Shown here: piece after piece, positions 1 through 8,275 of the stretch
How the letters are laid out: every line of letters begins with the position of its first letter
How positions within the stretch are numbered: the stretch's first letter is position 1
DNA from: DASSKA01 sp035690905
GTDB lineage: Bacteria > Actinomycetota > Actinomycetes > Propionibacteriales > Nocardioidaceae
DNA: 8,395 nucleotides
NCBI GenBank assembly: GCA_035690905.1
Contig: DASSKA010000095.1
Span: forward strand, 1-8,395
Direction of reading: 5' to 3'
Notes under the pieces: model-generated
What the model was told of the DNA's origin: nothing
The model's input: the letters and a program-made list of their open reading frames with translations, nothing else
Databases searched by the model: none
Program-made: the position numbers and the translations under genes

Positions 1-1221
1 GTCAGCCCCGAGGACGAGGCGGTACGACGCGCGGCGGACGTGCTGAACGCCGGCGAGAAGGTGGCCATCCTGGCAGGGCAGGGCTCCCGCGGCGCCCGCG
101 AGGAGGTCATCGAGGTGGCCGACCTGCTCGGCGCCGGCATCGCCAAGCCGCTGCTCGGCAAGGACGCCGTGCCGGACGACCTCCCGTTCGTCACCGGCGC
201 GATCGGACTGCTGGGCACCCGGCCCAGCTACGAGCTGATGCGGGACTGCGACACGCTGCTGATCGTCGGGTCGAACTTCCCCTACACCCAGTTCCTGCCC
301 GAGTTCGGGCAGGCCCGCGCCGTACAGATCGACATCGACGGCAAGTTCATCGGGATGCGCTACCCGATGGAGGTCAACCTGGTCTCCGACGCGCAGGCGG
401 CGCTGCGCGCGATCATCCCGCACCTGGAGAAGAAGCAGGACCGCTCCTGGCGGGAGACCATCGAGAAGAACGTGCACCGTTGGTGGGAGACCATGGAGAT
501 GGAGGCGATGGTCGACGCCGACCCGATCAACCCGATGCGGCTGTTCCACGAGCTGTCCCCGCGGCTGCCGCACAACGTGATCGTCAGCGCGGACTCGGGG
601 TCGTCGGCCAACTGGTACGCCCGGAACCTGAAGTTCACCGGAGAGATGCGCGGCTCGCTGTCGGGGACGCTGGCCACGATGGGGCCGGGGACGCCGTACG
701 GCATCGGCGCCAAGTTCGCGCACCCGGACCGGCCGGCCATCGTCTTCGCCGGCGATGGCGCGATGCAGATGAACGGGCTGGCCGAGCTGATCACCGTCAA
801 GCGCTACTGGGAGCAGTGGGCCGACCCGCGGCTGATCATCGCCGTGCTGCACAACAACGACCTCAACCAGGTCACCTGGGAGATGCGCGCGATGGCCGGC
901 GCCCCGAAGTTCGAGGAGTCGCAGTCGCTGCCGGACGTGGACTATGCCGGCTTCGCCAGCTCGCTCGGCCTCATCGGCCGGACGATCACCGAGCCGGACC
1001 AGATCGCCTCGGCGTGGGACGAGGCGCTGTCCGCGGACCGGCCGACGGTGCTCGACGTGCACACCGACGCGAACATCCCGCCGATCCCGCCGCACGCCAC
1101 CCTGGACCAGATGAAGTCCTCGGCCGAGGCGATCCTGCAGGGTGACCCGAACCGCTGGGGCGTGATCAAGGAGGGCATCAAGACCAAGGCCCAGGAGTTC
1201 CTCCCGCACAAGGACCGCTGA
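1..1221 (+). CDS. Thiamine-diphosphate-dependent enzyme, pyruvate oxidase/YdaP-like (5' end cut by window)
   Basis: The reading frame is open from the first base, so the gene starts outside the window; about 406 codons remain of a family usually near 570-600 residues. Visible are the central domain (fragment residues about 1-140) and the C-terminal ThDP pyrophosphate-binding domain (about 170-370). The cofactor motif is G251-D252-G253 followed by N285-N286 (fragment numbering), the Mg/ThDP diphosphate site. The N-terminal domain with the catalytic glutamate is missing. The family (COG0028) decarboxylates 2-oxo acids, such as pyruvate to acetate in PoxB-type enzymes. The GDGAMQMNGLAELIT and NDLNQVTWEMR segments and the IPPIPPH tail resemble the group annotated as ThDP-requiring protein or pyruvate oxidase YdaP rather than acetolactate synthase. 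Substrate is not determinable here. It ends in TGA and is followed by a strong hairpin. The family is sure; the exact reaction is not. Confidence 0.9.
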   Translation, partial: VSPEDEAVRRAADVLNAGEKVAILAGQGSRGAREEVIEVADLLGAGIAKPLLGKDAVPDDLPFVTGAIGLLGTRPSYELMRDCDTLLIVGSNFPYTQFLPEFGQARAVQIDIDGKFIGMRYPMEVNLVSDAQAALRAIIPHLEKKQDRSWRETIEKNVHRWWETMEMEAMVDADPINPMRLFHELSPRLPHNVIVSADSGSSANWYARNLKFTGEMRGSLSGTLATMGPGTPYGIGAKFAHPDRPAIVFAGDGAMQMNGLAELITVKRYWEQWADPRLIIAVLHNNDLNQVTWEMRAMAGAPKFEESQSLPDVDYAGFASSLGLIGRTITEPDQIASAWDEALSADRPTVLDVHTDANIPPIPPHATLDQMKSSAEAILQGDPNRWGVIKEGIKTKAQEFLPHKDR

Positions 1222-1235
1222 GCAGGCGCCCCTGC

Positions 1236-1271
1236 GTGGCGGCTTCCCAGGTCCACCTGGGAAGCCGCCAC
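1236..1271 (+). terminator. Perfect 17-bp inverted repeat, probable terminator of the ThDP enzyme gene
   Basis: GTGGCGGCTTCCCAGGT (1236-1252) is followed by two bases and then its exact reverse complement (1255-1271). In RNA this would be a 15-16 bp stem with a 4-6 base loop, starting 14 bases after the TGA at 1219-1221. No T-tract follows, which is common for hairpin terminators proposed in high-GC actinobacteria. The next gene on the same strand starts 80 bases further on, so the hairpin would separate the two transcription units. A processing or mRNA-stabilising hairpin is the alternative. Confidence 0.75.
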
Positions 1272-1293
1272 AAGGGACTACGCCGAATGCCCG

Positions 1294-1322
1294 ATGACCC
1301 GCGGACTGAGCCGACGCATGCT
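1294..1322 (+). promoter_or_regulatory. Possible promoter for the small secreted protein gene
   Basis: ATGACC (1294-1299, 4 of 6 matches to TTGACA) is spaced 17 bases from CATGCT (1317-1322, -10-like with the key A and final T). A start of transcription near 1329 would give a leader of about 22 bases containing the Shine-Dalgarno. It lies just after the upstream hairpin, where a promoter would be expected. Both boxes are weak matches. Confidence 0.3.
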
Positions 1323-1350
1323 GGGCCGAGTTTGGACCCAGGAGGAACCC

Positions 1351-1647
1351 ATGATCCGCAAGTCCGCGCTCCTCGTTCCGGCCGCCGTTCTGGCCGCAGC
1401 CTTCATCCCGGTCCCTGCCCAGGCGACTCCACCGGTCGGCGTCTGCCCGGACGGCTACGGGATGCTCACCAAGGCGGAGGTGGCCCAGCTGCCCGACGCC
1501 GCCCTGGCGCTGCCGGTCTTCGACGCGGTCAACCTCAACGGGGACGCCTACGTCTGCTACGCGCCGTACCCGCACGGTCCGCACCCGGACGGCCACTACG
1601 GCAACTTCATCGACAACACCGCGAACCCGGCGGCCCAGCGGCAGTAG
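1351..1647 (+). CDS. Small secreted protein with a calcium-loop-like NLNGDAYVC motif
   Basis: A 98-residue product. The start at 1351 is chosen over an in-frame ATG at 1294 because GGAGGAA (1341-1347) sits three bases before it and because translation from here begins with a classic Sec signal peptide. That peptide has R3-K4, a hydrophobic core of Leu/Ala/Val (residues 6-19) and an A-Q-A cleavage site after residue 25. The mature part is about 73 residues with exactly two cysteines, C32 (GVCPDGYG) and C69 (GDAYVC), probably a disulfide in the oxidising exterior. N61-L62-N63-G64-D65 resembles half of an EF-hand/dockerin calcium loop (DxNxDG), a motif I associate with small actinobacterial exported proteins of the CPDGY...D.NGDG.VC type. 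The tail is rich in His, Pro, Gly and Asp (residues 72-90). No enzymatic signature is visible; function unknown. It converges on dinB with 6 bp between stop codons. Confidence 0.85.
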   Translation: MIRKSALLVPAAVLAAAFIPVPAQATPPVGVCPDGYGMLTKAEVAQLPDAALALPVFDAVNLNGDAYVCYAPYPHGPHPDGHYGNFIDNTANPAAQRQ

Positions 1648-1653
1648 CCGGGT

Positions 1654-1655
<2 letters not shown>
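1623..1655. terminator. Possible bidirectional terminator spanning both convergent stop codons
   Basis: GAACCCGGC (1623-1631) pairs perfectly with GCCGGGTTC (1647-1655), leaving a 15-base loop. The right arm contains the last base of the TAG (1645-1647) of the secreted-protein gene and two bases of the dinB stop (1654-1656 on the other strand). The stem can form in transcripts of either direction, as expected for two genes meeting tail to tail. Against it: only 9 bp of stem, no T-tract, and the left arm is also coding sequence. Confidence 0.4.
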
Positions 1656-2991
<1,336 letters not shown>

Positions 2992-2997
2992 GCCCCC

Positions 2998-3003
2998 ATC
3001 ATG
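2998..3003 (-). promoter_or_regulatory. -10-like hexamer for dinB, possible leaderless start
   Basis: On the minus strand CATGAT lies 6 bases before the GTG at 2991. The second A and last T, the most conserved bases of the sigma-70 -10 box, are present. A start of transcription 6-7 bases downstream would fall on the GTG. No Shine-Dalgarno of normal strength precedes this GTG (only a G-run directly against it), which fits a leaderless mRNA. No recognisable -35 box. Confidence 0.35.
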
Positions 3004-3103
3004 CCGTCCGGCGGCGACAGCCAGATCCTGTCCACAAGGAACAGGCTCCCGCGCGCCGTGCACCGTCGCCACGGATCCGGTTCTCACCGCCCTCGCGGAC
3101 CCG

Positions 3104-3109
3104 CAGGCT
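3104..3109 (+). promoter_or_regulatory. -10-like hexamer for the DUF4192 gene, possible leaderless start
   Basis: CAGGCT lies 7 bases before the ATG at 3117, placing transcription start at or next to the start codon. The only Shine-Dalgarno-like bases (AGG, 3105-3107) are inside this hexamer and 9 bases away. The match to TANNNT is imperfect at the first base. The rest of the 125-bp divergent space 2992-3116 shows only a short imperfect palindrome (3027-3045). Confidence 0.3.
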
Positions 3110-3116
3110 GCCTCTC

Positions 3117-4148
3117 ATGAGCGAAGACACCCGGCCGCTGACCCTGCGGGCCAAGACCCCCACCGACCTGCTGGCCATGGTGCCGTGCATGCTCGGCTTC
3201 CATCCGGTGCGCTCCGTCGTGCTGATGACCCTGGGATCCGGCCCGGACCGGTTCCATGCCCGCGTCGACCTGCCCGACCGACCGGAGGACATGGACGCGG
3301 CGGTCGGGCAGATCCTCGACGTGGTCCGGCGGGGCCGAGTCGGCCGCGCGGTGCTGGTGGTCTACACCGACGACGCAGAGCTGGCCGAGGCCGCCGCGTC
3401 CACGGTGGAAGCCGGGCTGGACGAGGCCGGTGTCGAGCTGGTCGAGGCGATCCGCACCGACGGCAGCCGGTGGTACTCCCTGTCGGGATGCACCGGCCCC
3501 TGCTGCCCCGCGGACGGCACGCCGTACGACATCTCCGGGCACCCGTTCCTCGCCCAGGCGGTGCTCCAGGGCCGGGTCATGCTGTCCAGCCGCGAGGAGC
3601 TCGCCGCATCCCTGGTCGGCAACGACGACGCCGTCGACGCCGTCGAGCGGGCCGCAGGGGCGGCCGGTGAGCGGATGGTCGCCGCCGGGAGGCATCACTT
3701 CGGGCAGCCCGCGGCGGACGGTGCTCGCCGGCACCTGGTCCAGGAGGGCCACTGGGTGGAGCAGCGGGTGGGCCGGTTCCTCGCCGACCGCGCTCCGCTG
3801 AGCGACGAGGAGGTGGGCCGGCTGCTGGTCGCCCTGGTGTCGATCCAGGTGCGCGACGTGGCCTGGGCCTCCATGACCCACGACAACGCCGGTGCGCAGG
3901 TGGATCTCTGGCGCGACGTCGTACGGCGCTGCCCGGACGCGCTGCTCGCGCCGCCCGCGGCGCTGCTCGGCTTCGCCGCCTGGCTCAACGGCAACGGTGC
4001 GCTGGCCTGGTGTGCCGTCGACCGGGCCCACCTCGCCGATCCGGACTACAGCCTGGCCGGGCTGCTGGCCCAGGCGCTGGCCGCAGGGGTCCGCCCGTCG
4101 ACCTGGCAGCCGCTGGAGCGGGACATGCTCACCCTCTTCGCCGGCTGA
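3117..4148 (+). CDS. DUF4192 domain-containing protein
   Basis: A 343-residue protein that is DUF4192 over its whole length. The N-terminal hallmark is an L-x-L-R-x-K-T-P-T-D-L-L stretch followed by MVPCMLGFHPVRSVVLM (residues about 8-37). In the middle, WYSLSGCTGPCCPADGTPYD gives the Cys pattern C125-x3-C129-C130 and the family's CCP-x-G turn. It is followed by LAQAVLQGRVMLSSREEL. The C-terminal half has the conserved WLNGNGALAWCAVDRA and DPDYSLAGLLAQAL helices. The family is widespread in actinobacteria, cytosolic by sequence (no signal peptide or membrane helix), and has no established biochemical role that I know of; I assign none. The start at 3117 is where similarity begins, although the frame is open far upstream; the Shine-Dalgarno is weak. 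Divergent from dinB by 125 bp. The downstream gene is 87 bp away and seems to have its own promoter. Confidence 0.9.
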   Translation: MSEDTRPLTLRAKTPTDLLAMVPCMLGFHPVRSVVLMTLGSGPDRFHARVDLPDRPEDMDAAVGQILDVVRRGRVGRAVLVVYTDDAELAEAAASTVEAGLDEAGVELVEAIRTDGSRWYSLSGCTGPCCPADGTPYDISGHPFLAQAVLQGRVMLSSREELAASLVGNDDAVDAVERAAGAAGERMVAAGRHHFGQPAADGARRHLVQEGHWVEQRVGRFLADRAPLSDEEVGRLLVALVSIQVRDVAWASMTHDNAGAQVDLWRDVVRRCPDALLAPPAALLGFAAWLNGNGALAWCAVDRAHLADPDYSLAGLLAQALAAGVRPSTWQPLERDMLTLFAG

Positions 4149-4174
4149 CCGCGGGTCGAGCGGCGGCCGGGGGA

Positions 4175-4205
4175 CTGCCCGTGGTGCTGCCCGCGGTGCT
4201 GCCCG
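4175..4205 (+). repeat. 12-bp tandem repeat, about 2.6 copies, upstream of the GCS2-like gene
   Basis: CTGCCCGTGGTG (4175-4186), CTGCCCGCGGTG (4187-4198) and CTGCCCG (4199-4205) follow head to tail with one mismatch. The array ends 18 bases before the -10 box at 4224, so it covers the -35 region and just upstream of it. It could bind a regulator or be a simple slippage product; the sequence does not decide. Confidence 0.7.
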
Positions 4206-4223
4206 AACCGGTGTCTTGGCGCA

Positions 4224-4229
4224 TACGCT
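4224..4229 (+). promoter_or_regulatory. -10 box TACGCT for a probably leaderless mRNA of the GCS2-like gene
   Basis: TACGCT matches the actinobacterial TANNNT -10 consensus and is separated from the ATG at 4236 by six bases (4230-4235), so transcription should begin at or one base before the start codon. There is no Shine-Dalgarno in the preceding 30 bases. A good -35 box is missing, as is common for this promoter class. Confidence 0.55.
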
Positions 4230-4235
4230 TCCCTC

Positions 4236-5711
4236 ATGGGCGAAGAGGTCGCACCGCAACAGTTCAGCCGGGCGGACCGGACCCGGTACCGCGAGAAGGT
4301 ACGCCGGTGCCTGGACGTGTTCGCCCGCATGCTCAGCGAGTCGCGGTTCGAGTCAGACGACCCGATGACCGGGCTGGAGATCGAGCTGAACCTCGTCGAC
4401 GAGGCGGGTGACCCGGCGCTGAAGAACGCCGAGGCCCTGGAGGCGATCGCCGACCCCAACTTCCAGACCGAGCTGGGCCAGTTCAACCTCGAGATCAACG
4501 TCGCGCCCAAACGCCTGAAGGTGCGCGGGTTCAGCGACTTCGAGGACGGTGTGCGGGCCAGCCTCAACGAGGCGGAGACCAAGGCGCGCGAGGTGGGTGC
4601 GCACCTGGTGATGATCGGCATCCTGCCGACGCTGTCGGACGGGCACATGGGCCCCACGTCGCTGAGCAGCAACCCGCGCTACCAGCTGCTCAGCGACCAG
4701 ATCCTCGCCGCCCGCGGCGAGGACATCGTCATCGACATCGCCGGCACCGACCGGCTGCGCACCACCGCGGACACGATCATCCCCGAGGCGGCGTGCACCA
4801 GCACCCAGCTGCACATCCAGGTCAGCCCGGACGACTTCCCGGCGTACTGGAACGCCTCGCAGGCGGTGTCCGGTGTCCAGGTCGCGCTCGGTGCGAACTC
4901 GCCGTTCCTGTTCGGCAAGCAGGTGTGGGCCGAGACCCGGATCCCGCTGTTCGAGCAGGCCACCGACACCCGCAGCGAGGAGCTGAAGGCGCAGGGGGTG
5001 CGTCCCCGGGTGTGGTTCGGCGAGCGGTGGATCAACTCGATCTTCGACCTGTTCGAGGAGAACGTGCGCTACTTCCCGGCGCTGCTTCCCGTCACCGACG
5101 AGGAGGACCCCCGCGAGCTGCTGGAGAGCGGCCGCACGCCGCGGCTGCCGGAGCTGCGGCTGCACAACGGCACCATCTACCGCTGGAACCGTCCGGTGTA
5201 CGACGTGGTGGACGGCCGGCCGCACCTGCGCGTGGAGAACCGCGTGCTGCCGGCCGGCCCGACCGTCGCGGACACCATGGCCAACGCGGCGTTCTACTTC
5301 GGACTGGTGCGCACCCTCGCCGAGCACGAGCGGCCGCTGTGGTCGCAGATGTCGTTCTCTGCCGCGGAGGAGAACTTCCACGTGGCGGCGCGGCAGGGCA
5401 TCGACGCCAACGTGTACTGGCCGGGCCTGGGCCAGGTGCCCGCGACCGAGCTGGTCGTCCGCCGCCTGCTGCCGATGGCCCGGGCCGGGCTGGGGGCCTG
5501 GGGTGCCGAGCCGGAGGAGAGCGACCGGCTGCTCGGCATCATCGAGCAGCGCTGCCTGACCGGCCAGAACGGGGCCTCGTGGCTGGTGGGCCGGTACCAG
5601 AAGCGGCTGGACCGGGACGGCGGCGACCGGATGGACGCGATGCGACGCAGCCTGAACGACTACCGCGAGCTGATGCACAGCAACGAGCCGGTGCACACGT
5701 GGGAGCCGTGA
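4236..5711 (+). CDS. GCS2-like glutamate-cysteine ligase family protein (carboxylate-amine ligase)
   Basis: A 491-residue cytosolic protein of the glutamate-cysteine ligase type 2 / COG2170 kind. These enzymes use ATP to join the gamma-carboxyl of glutamate to an amine. Visible are the acidic metal/ATP residues in GLEIELNLVD (E48, E50) and TELGQFNLEIN (E79, E86), the family block PEAACTSTQLHIQVSP (around residue 185-200), GANSPFLFGK, the RPRVWFGERWI segment, LHNGTIYRWNRPVYD and LRVENRVLPAGPT with its conserved Arg and Glu. The C-terminus LMHSNEPVHTWEP matches the end of actinobacterial relatives as I recall them, so the gene is complete. Whether cysteine is the acceptor is not known for this subgroup. 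Actinobacteria that make mycothiol lack glutathione, but some make ergothioneine through a different ligase (EgtA), so another gamma-glutamyl product is possible. The ATG at 4236 fits a leaderless start. Converges with the next gene, 7 bp apart. Confidence 0.9.
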   Translation: MGEEVAPQQFSRADRTRYREKVRRCLDVFARMLSESRFESDDPMTGLEIELNLVDEAGDPALKNAEALEAIADPNFQTELGQFNLEINVAPKRLKVRGFSDFEDGVRASLNEAETKAREVGAHLVMIGILPTLSDGHMGPTSLSSNPRYQLLSDQILAARGEDIVIDIAGTDRLRTTADTIIPEAACTSTQLHIQVSPDDFPAYWNASQAVSGVQVALGANSPFLFGKQVWAETRIPLFEQATDTRSEELKAQGVRPRVWFGERWINSIFDLFEENVRYFPALLPVTDEEDPRELLESGRTPRLPELRLHNGTIYRWNRPVYDVVDGRPHLRVENRVLPAGPTVADTMANAAFYFGLVRTLAEHERPLWSQMSFSAAEENFHVAARQGIDANVYWPGLGQVPATELVVRRLLPMARAGLGAWGAEPEESDRLLGIIEQRCLTGQNGASWLVGRYQKRLDRDGGDRMDAMRRSLNDYRELMHSNEPVHTWEP

Positions 5712-5718
5712 GGCCGCA

Positions 5719-6132
5719 CTAGAGTCGCAGCCGCTTCCAGACCCGGCTCTCCCCGCTGCGCACGTCGAGCCAGCCGGCGCGGGTGACCACGTAGAAGCCG
5801 GCCGGCCGGGTGTCGCGGGTCGCGAACGCGAACCCGGCCGCGCTCTGCCACTCCAGGTCCAGGTCGCTCAGCTCCGGGACGCCAGGGCGCACCAGCCAGG
5901 CCACGGCGCCGCTCACGTCGTCCTCGTGCTCGTCGAGCAGCGAGCACATCACCTCCACGCGCAGGCCGCGGTCCATCACCGGGCGGTCCTGGGCCCGGAA
6001 CACGAACGAGCGGTGCGCGCCGCCCAGCCGTCCCACGTGCACGGAGGGGTCGAACACGCGCCGGCTCTCCCGTCGGCGCAGCCCGCCGACCTCCAGGCGC
6101 AGGAGCGGTCGCGGGTCTGGTGGTGGTTGCAC
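5719..6132 (-). CDS. Hypothetical protein, 137 residues, unrecognised
   Basis: I do not recognise this protein. It is supported as a real gene by strong G/C preference at codon third positions along its length, a plausible GTG start at 6132, and a tidy fit between the upstream gene (stop at 5711) and the divergent stress-protein gene. No signal peptide, membrane helix or cysteine cluster is seen (one Cys). The composition is rich in Arg, Asp and Glu with an alternation of hydrophobic and charged residues suggesting a small soluble alpha/beta fold. Recurrent segments are RSFVFRAQDRPVM, VEVMCSLLDEHEDD, WLVRPGVPELSDLDLEW and FAFATRDTRPAGFYVVTRAGWL. The C-terminal third could be beta strands with aromatic residues. 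No function can be assigned. The GTG has no good Shine-Dalgarno but has a -10-like CAGGCT six bases upstream. Confidence 0.7.
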   Translation of the reverse strand: MQPPPDPRPLLRLEVGGLRRRESRRVFDPSVHVGRLGGAHRSFVFRAQDRPVMDRGLRVEVMCSLLDEHEDDVSGAVAWLVRPGVPELSDLDLEWQSAAGFAFATRDTRPAGFYVVTRAGWLDVRSGESRVWKRLRL

Positions 6133-6138
6133 GCGACC

Positions 6139-6144
6139 AGCCTG
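6139..6144 (-). promoter_or_regulatory. -10-like hexamer for the 137-residue hypothetical gene, possible leaderless start
   Basis: On the minus strand CAGGCT precedes the GTG at 6132 by six bases, the same geometry as at dinB and the GCS2-like gene. The first base deviates from TANNNT. The overlapping AGG gives at most a weak ribosome site. Confidence 0.3.
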
Positions 6145-6202
6145 CCCCGGATGAGCCGACGGCGCCGGGGCTCATCCACAGCCGCGGCCCGGCCGGCTGC
6201 GG

Positions 6203-6208
6203 TACGGT
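6203..6208 (+). promoter_or_regulatory. Candidate -10 box for the universal stress protein gene
   Basis: TACGGT fits TANNNT and would start transcription near 6215, giving a leader of about 44 bases that includes the Shine-Dalgarno at 6249-6255. No convincing -35 box is present 16-18 bases upstream. It lies in the 126-bp divergent space 6133-6258, which otherwise holds nothing I can identify. Confidence 0.35.
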
Positions 6209-6258
6209 GCCGCCTGGCGACCCAGCGTCCGCGGGTCGGTGAGGTGATGGAGGAGCCG

Positions 6259-6672
6259 ATGGGGACCATCGTCGTCGGGTACGTGCCGAAGCCCGAGGGC
6301 CGCGCAGCGCTGCGGCGCGGCGCGGAGGAGGCAAGGCTGCGCAGCTGCCGGCTCGTGGTGGTGAACTCGCACCGCGGAGGCCGCGAGTTCGACCGCGACG
6401 ACGCGGTGGAGTCCGAGGCGCAGCTGGAGGAGGTCCGCAGCCAGCTCAGCGAGACGGGCGTGGAGCACGAGGTCCGCCAGCTGGTGCGTGGCATGGACCC
6501 GGCGGAGGACCTGATCGCGGTGGCCGAGGAGGTTGCCGCGGAGTTCATCGTGATCGGGCTGCGCCGCAGGTCCCCGGTGGGGAAGCTGATCCTCGGCAGC
6601 AACGCGCAGCGGGTGCTGCTGGACGCCCCGTGCCCGGTGCTCGCCGTCAAGGCCGAGGCCGAGGCCGAGTGA
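6259..6672 (+). CDS. Universal stress protein (UspA family), single domain
   Basis: A 137-residue cytosolic protein with the Usp alpha/beta fold: an opening strand TIVVGYVPKPEGRAALRRGAEEA, the second strand CRLVVVNSH, the acidic helix region, and the C-terminal signature FIVIGLRRRSPVGKLILGS followed by NAQRVLLDAPCPVLAVKA. The usual ATP-binding pattern is G-x2-G-x9-G-S/T. Here the second glycine is Arg (G-L-R-R-x9-G-S), while the final G-S is kept, so nucleotide binding is uncertain. Such proteins usually form dimers and are linked to stress and dormancy. The start at 6259 is chosen because GGAGGAG (6249-6255) precedes it; an in-frame ATG at 6247 has a poorer site. The tail ends in a short Ala-Glu repeat. 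It lies upstream of sigA on the same strand, but sigA has its own promoter candidate. Confidence 0.9.
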   Translation: MGTIVVGYVPKPEGRAALRRGAEEARLRSCRLVVVNSHRGGREFDRDDAVESEAQLEEVRSQLSETGVEHEVRQLVRGMDPAEDLIAVAEEVAAEFIVIGLRRRSPVGKLILGSNAQRVLLDAPCPVLAVKAEAEAE

Positions 6673-6681
6673 GCCTGTGGC

Positions 6682-6709
6682 TTGGAATCGACCTGTGCCG
6701 TGTCACAAT
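6682..6709 (+). promoter_or_regulatory. Candidate sigma-70-type promoter of sigA
   Basis: TTGGAA (6682-6687) and CACAAT (6704-6709) each match 4 of 6 consensus bases and are separated by 16 bases. Transcription would start near 6716, leaving a leader of about 60 bases with the Shine-Dalgarno GAGAGG (6764-6769) before the GTG at 6776. This is the most AT-containing patch in the usp-sigA gap. A second TTGACG at 6723-6728 has no -10 partner at normal distance. Confidence 0.5.
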
Positions 6710-6775
6710 AGCGGTGCGGCTCTTGACGTGAACGGGCCTTGCCGCGCCCGACATCCGCTGTACGAGAGGTAGTTC

Positions 6776-8271
<1,496 letters not shown>

Positions 8272-8275
<4 letters not shown>

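Noticed and set aside
3027..3045. CCTGT...ACAGG palindrome upstream of dinB resembling an E. coli LexA box (CTGT-N8-ACAG).
   Set aside because: The spacing is nine bases instead of eight, the centre does not match, and actinobacterial LexA uses a different site (CGAAC-N4-GTTCG), which is not present.
2992..3087. Upstream GTG at 3087 as the dinB start.
   Set aside because: It would add 32 residues before the conserved N-terminus that do not resemble the polymerase, and would leave under 30 bp to the divergent start.
4149..4180. Possible terminator hairpin after the DUF4192 gene.
   Set aside because: Only 4-bp GC stems can be drawn (around CGGG/CCCG); nothing stands out from background in such GC-rich DNA.
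4353..5696. Long minus-strand open frame opposite the GCS2-like gene.
   Set aside because: Antisense shadow; the plus-strand frame has full-length family motifs.
6673..6690. AGCC/GGCT hairpin after the stress-protein gene as a terminator.
   Set aside because: A 4-bp stem is too short to be meaningful.
6723..6728. TTGACG as the -35 box of a second sigA promoter.
   Set aside because: No TANNNT-like hexamer occurs 16-19 bases downstream; the nearest, TACGAG, is 32 bases away and lacks the final T.
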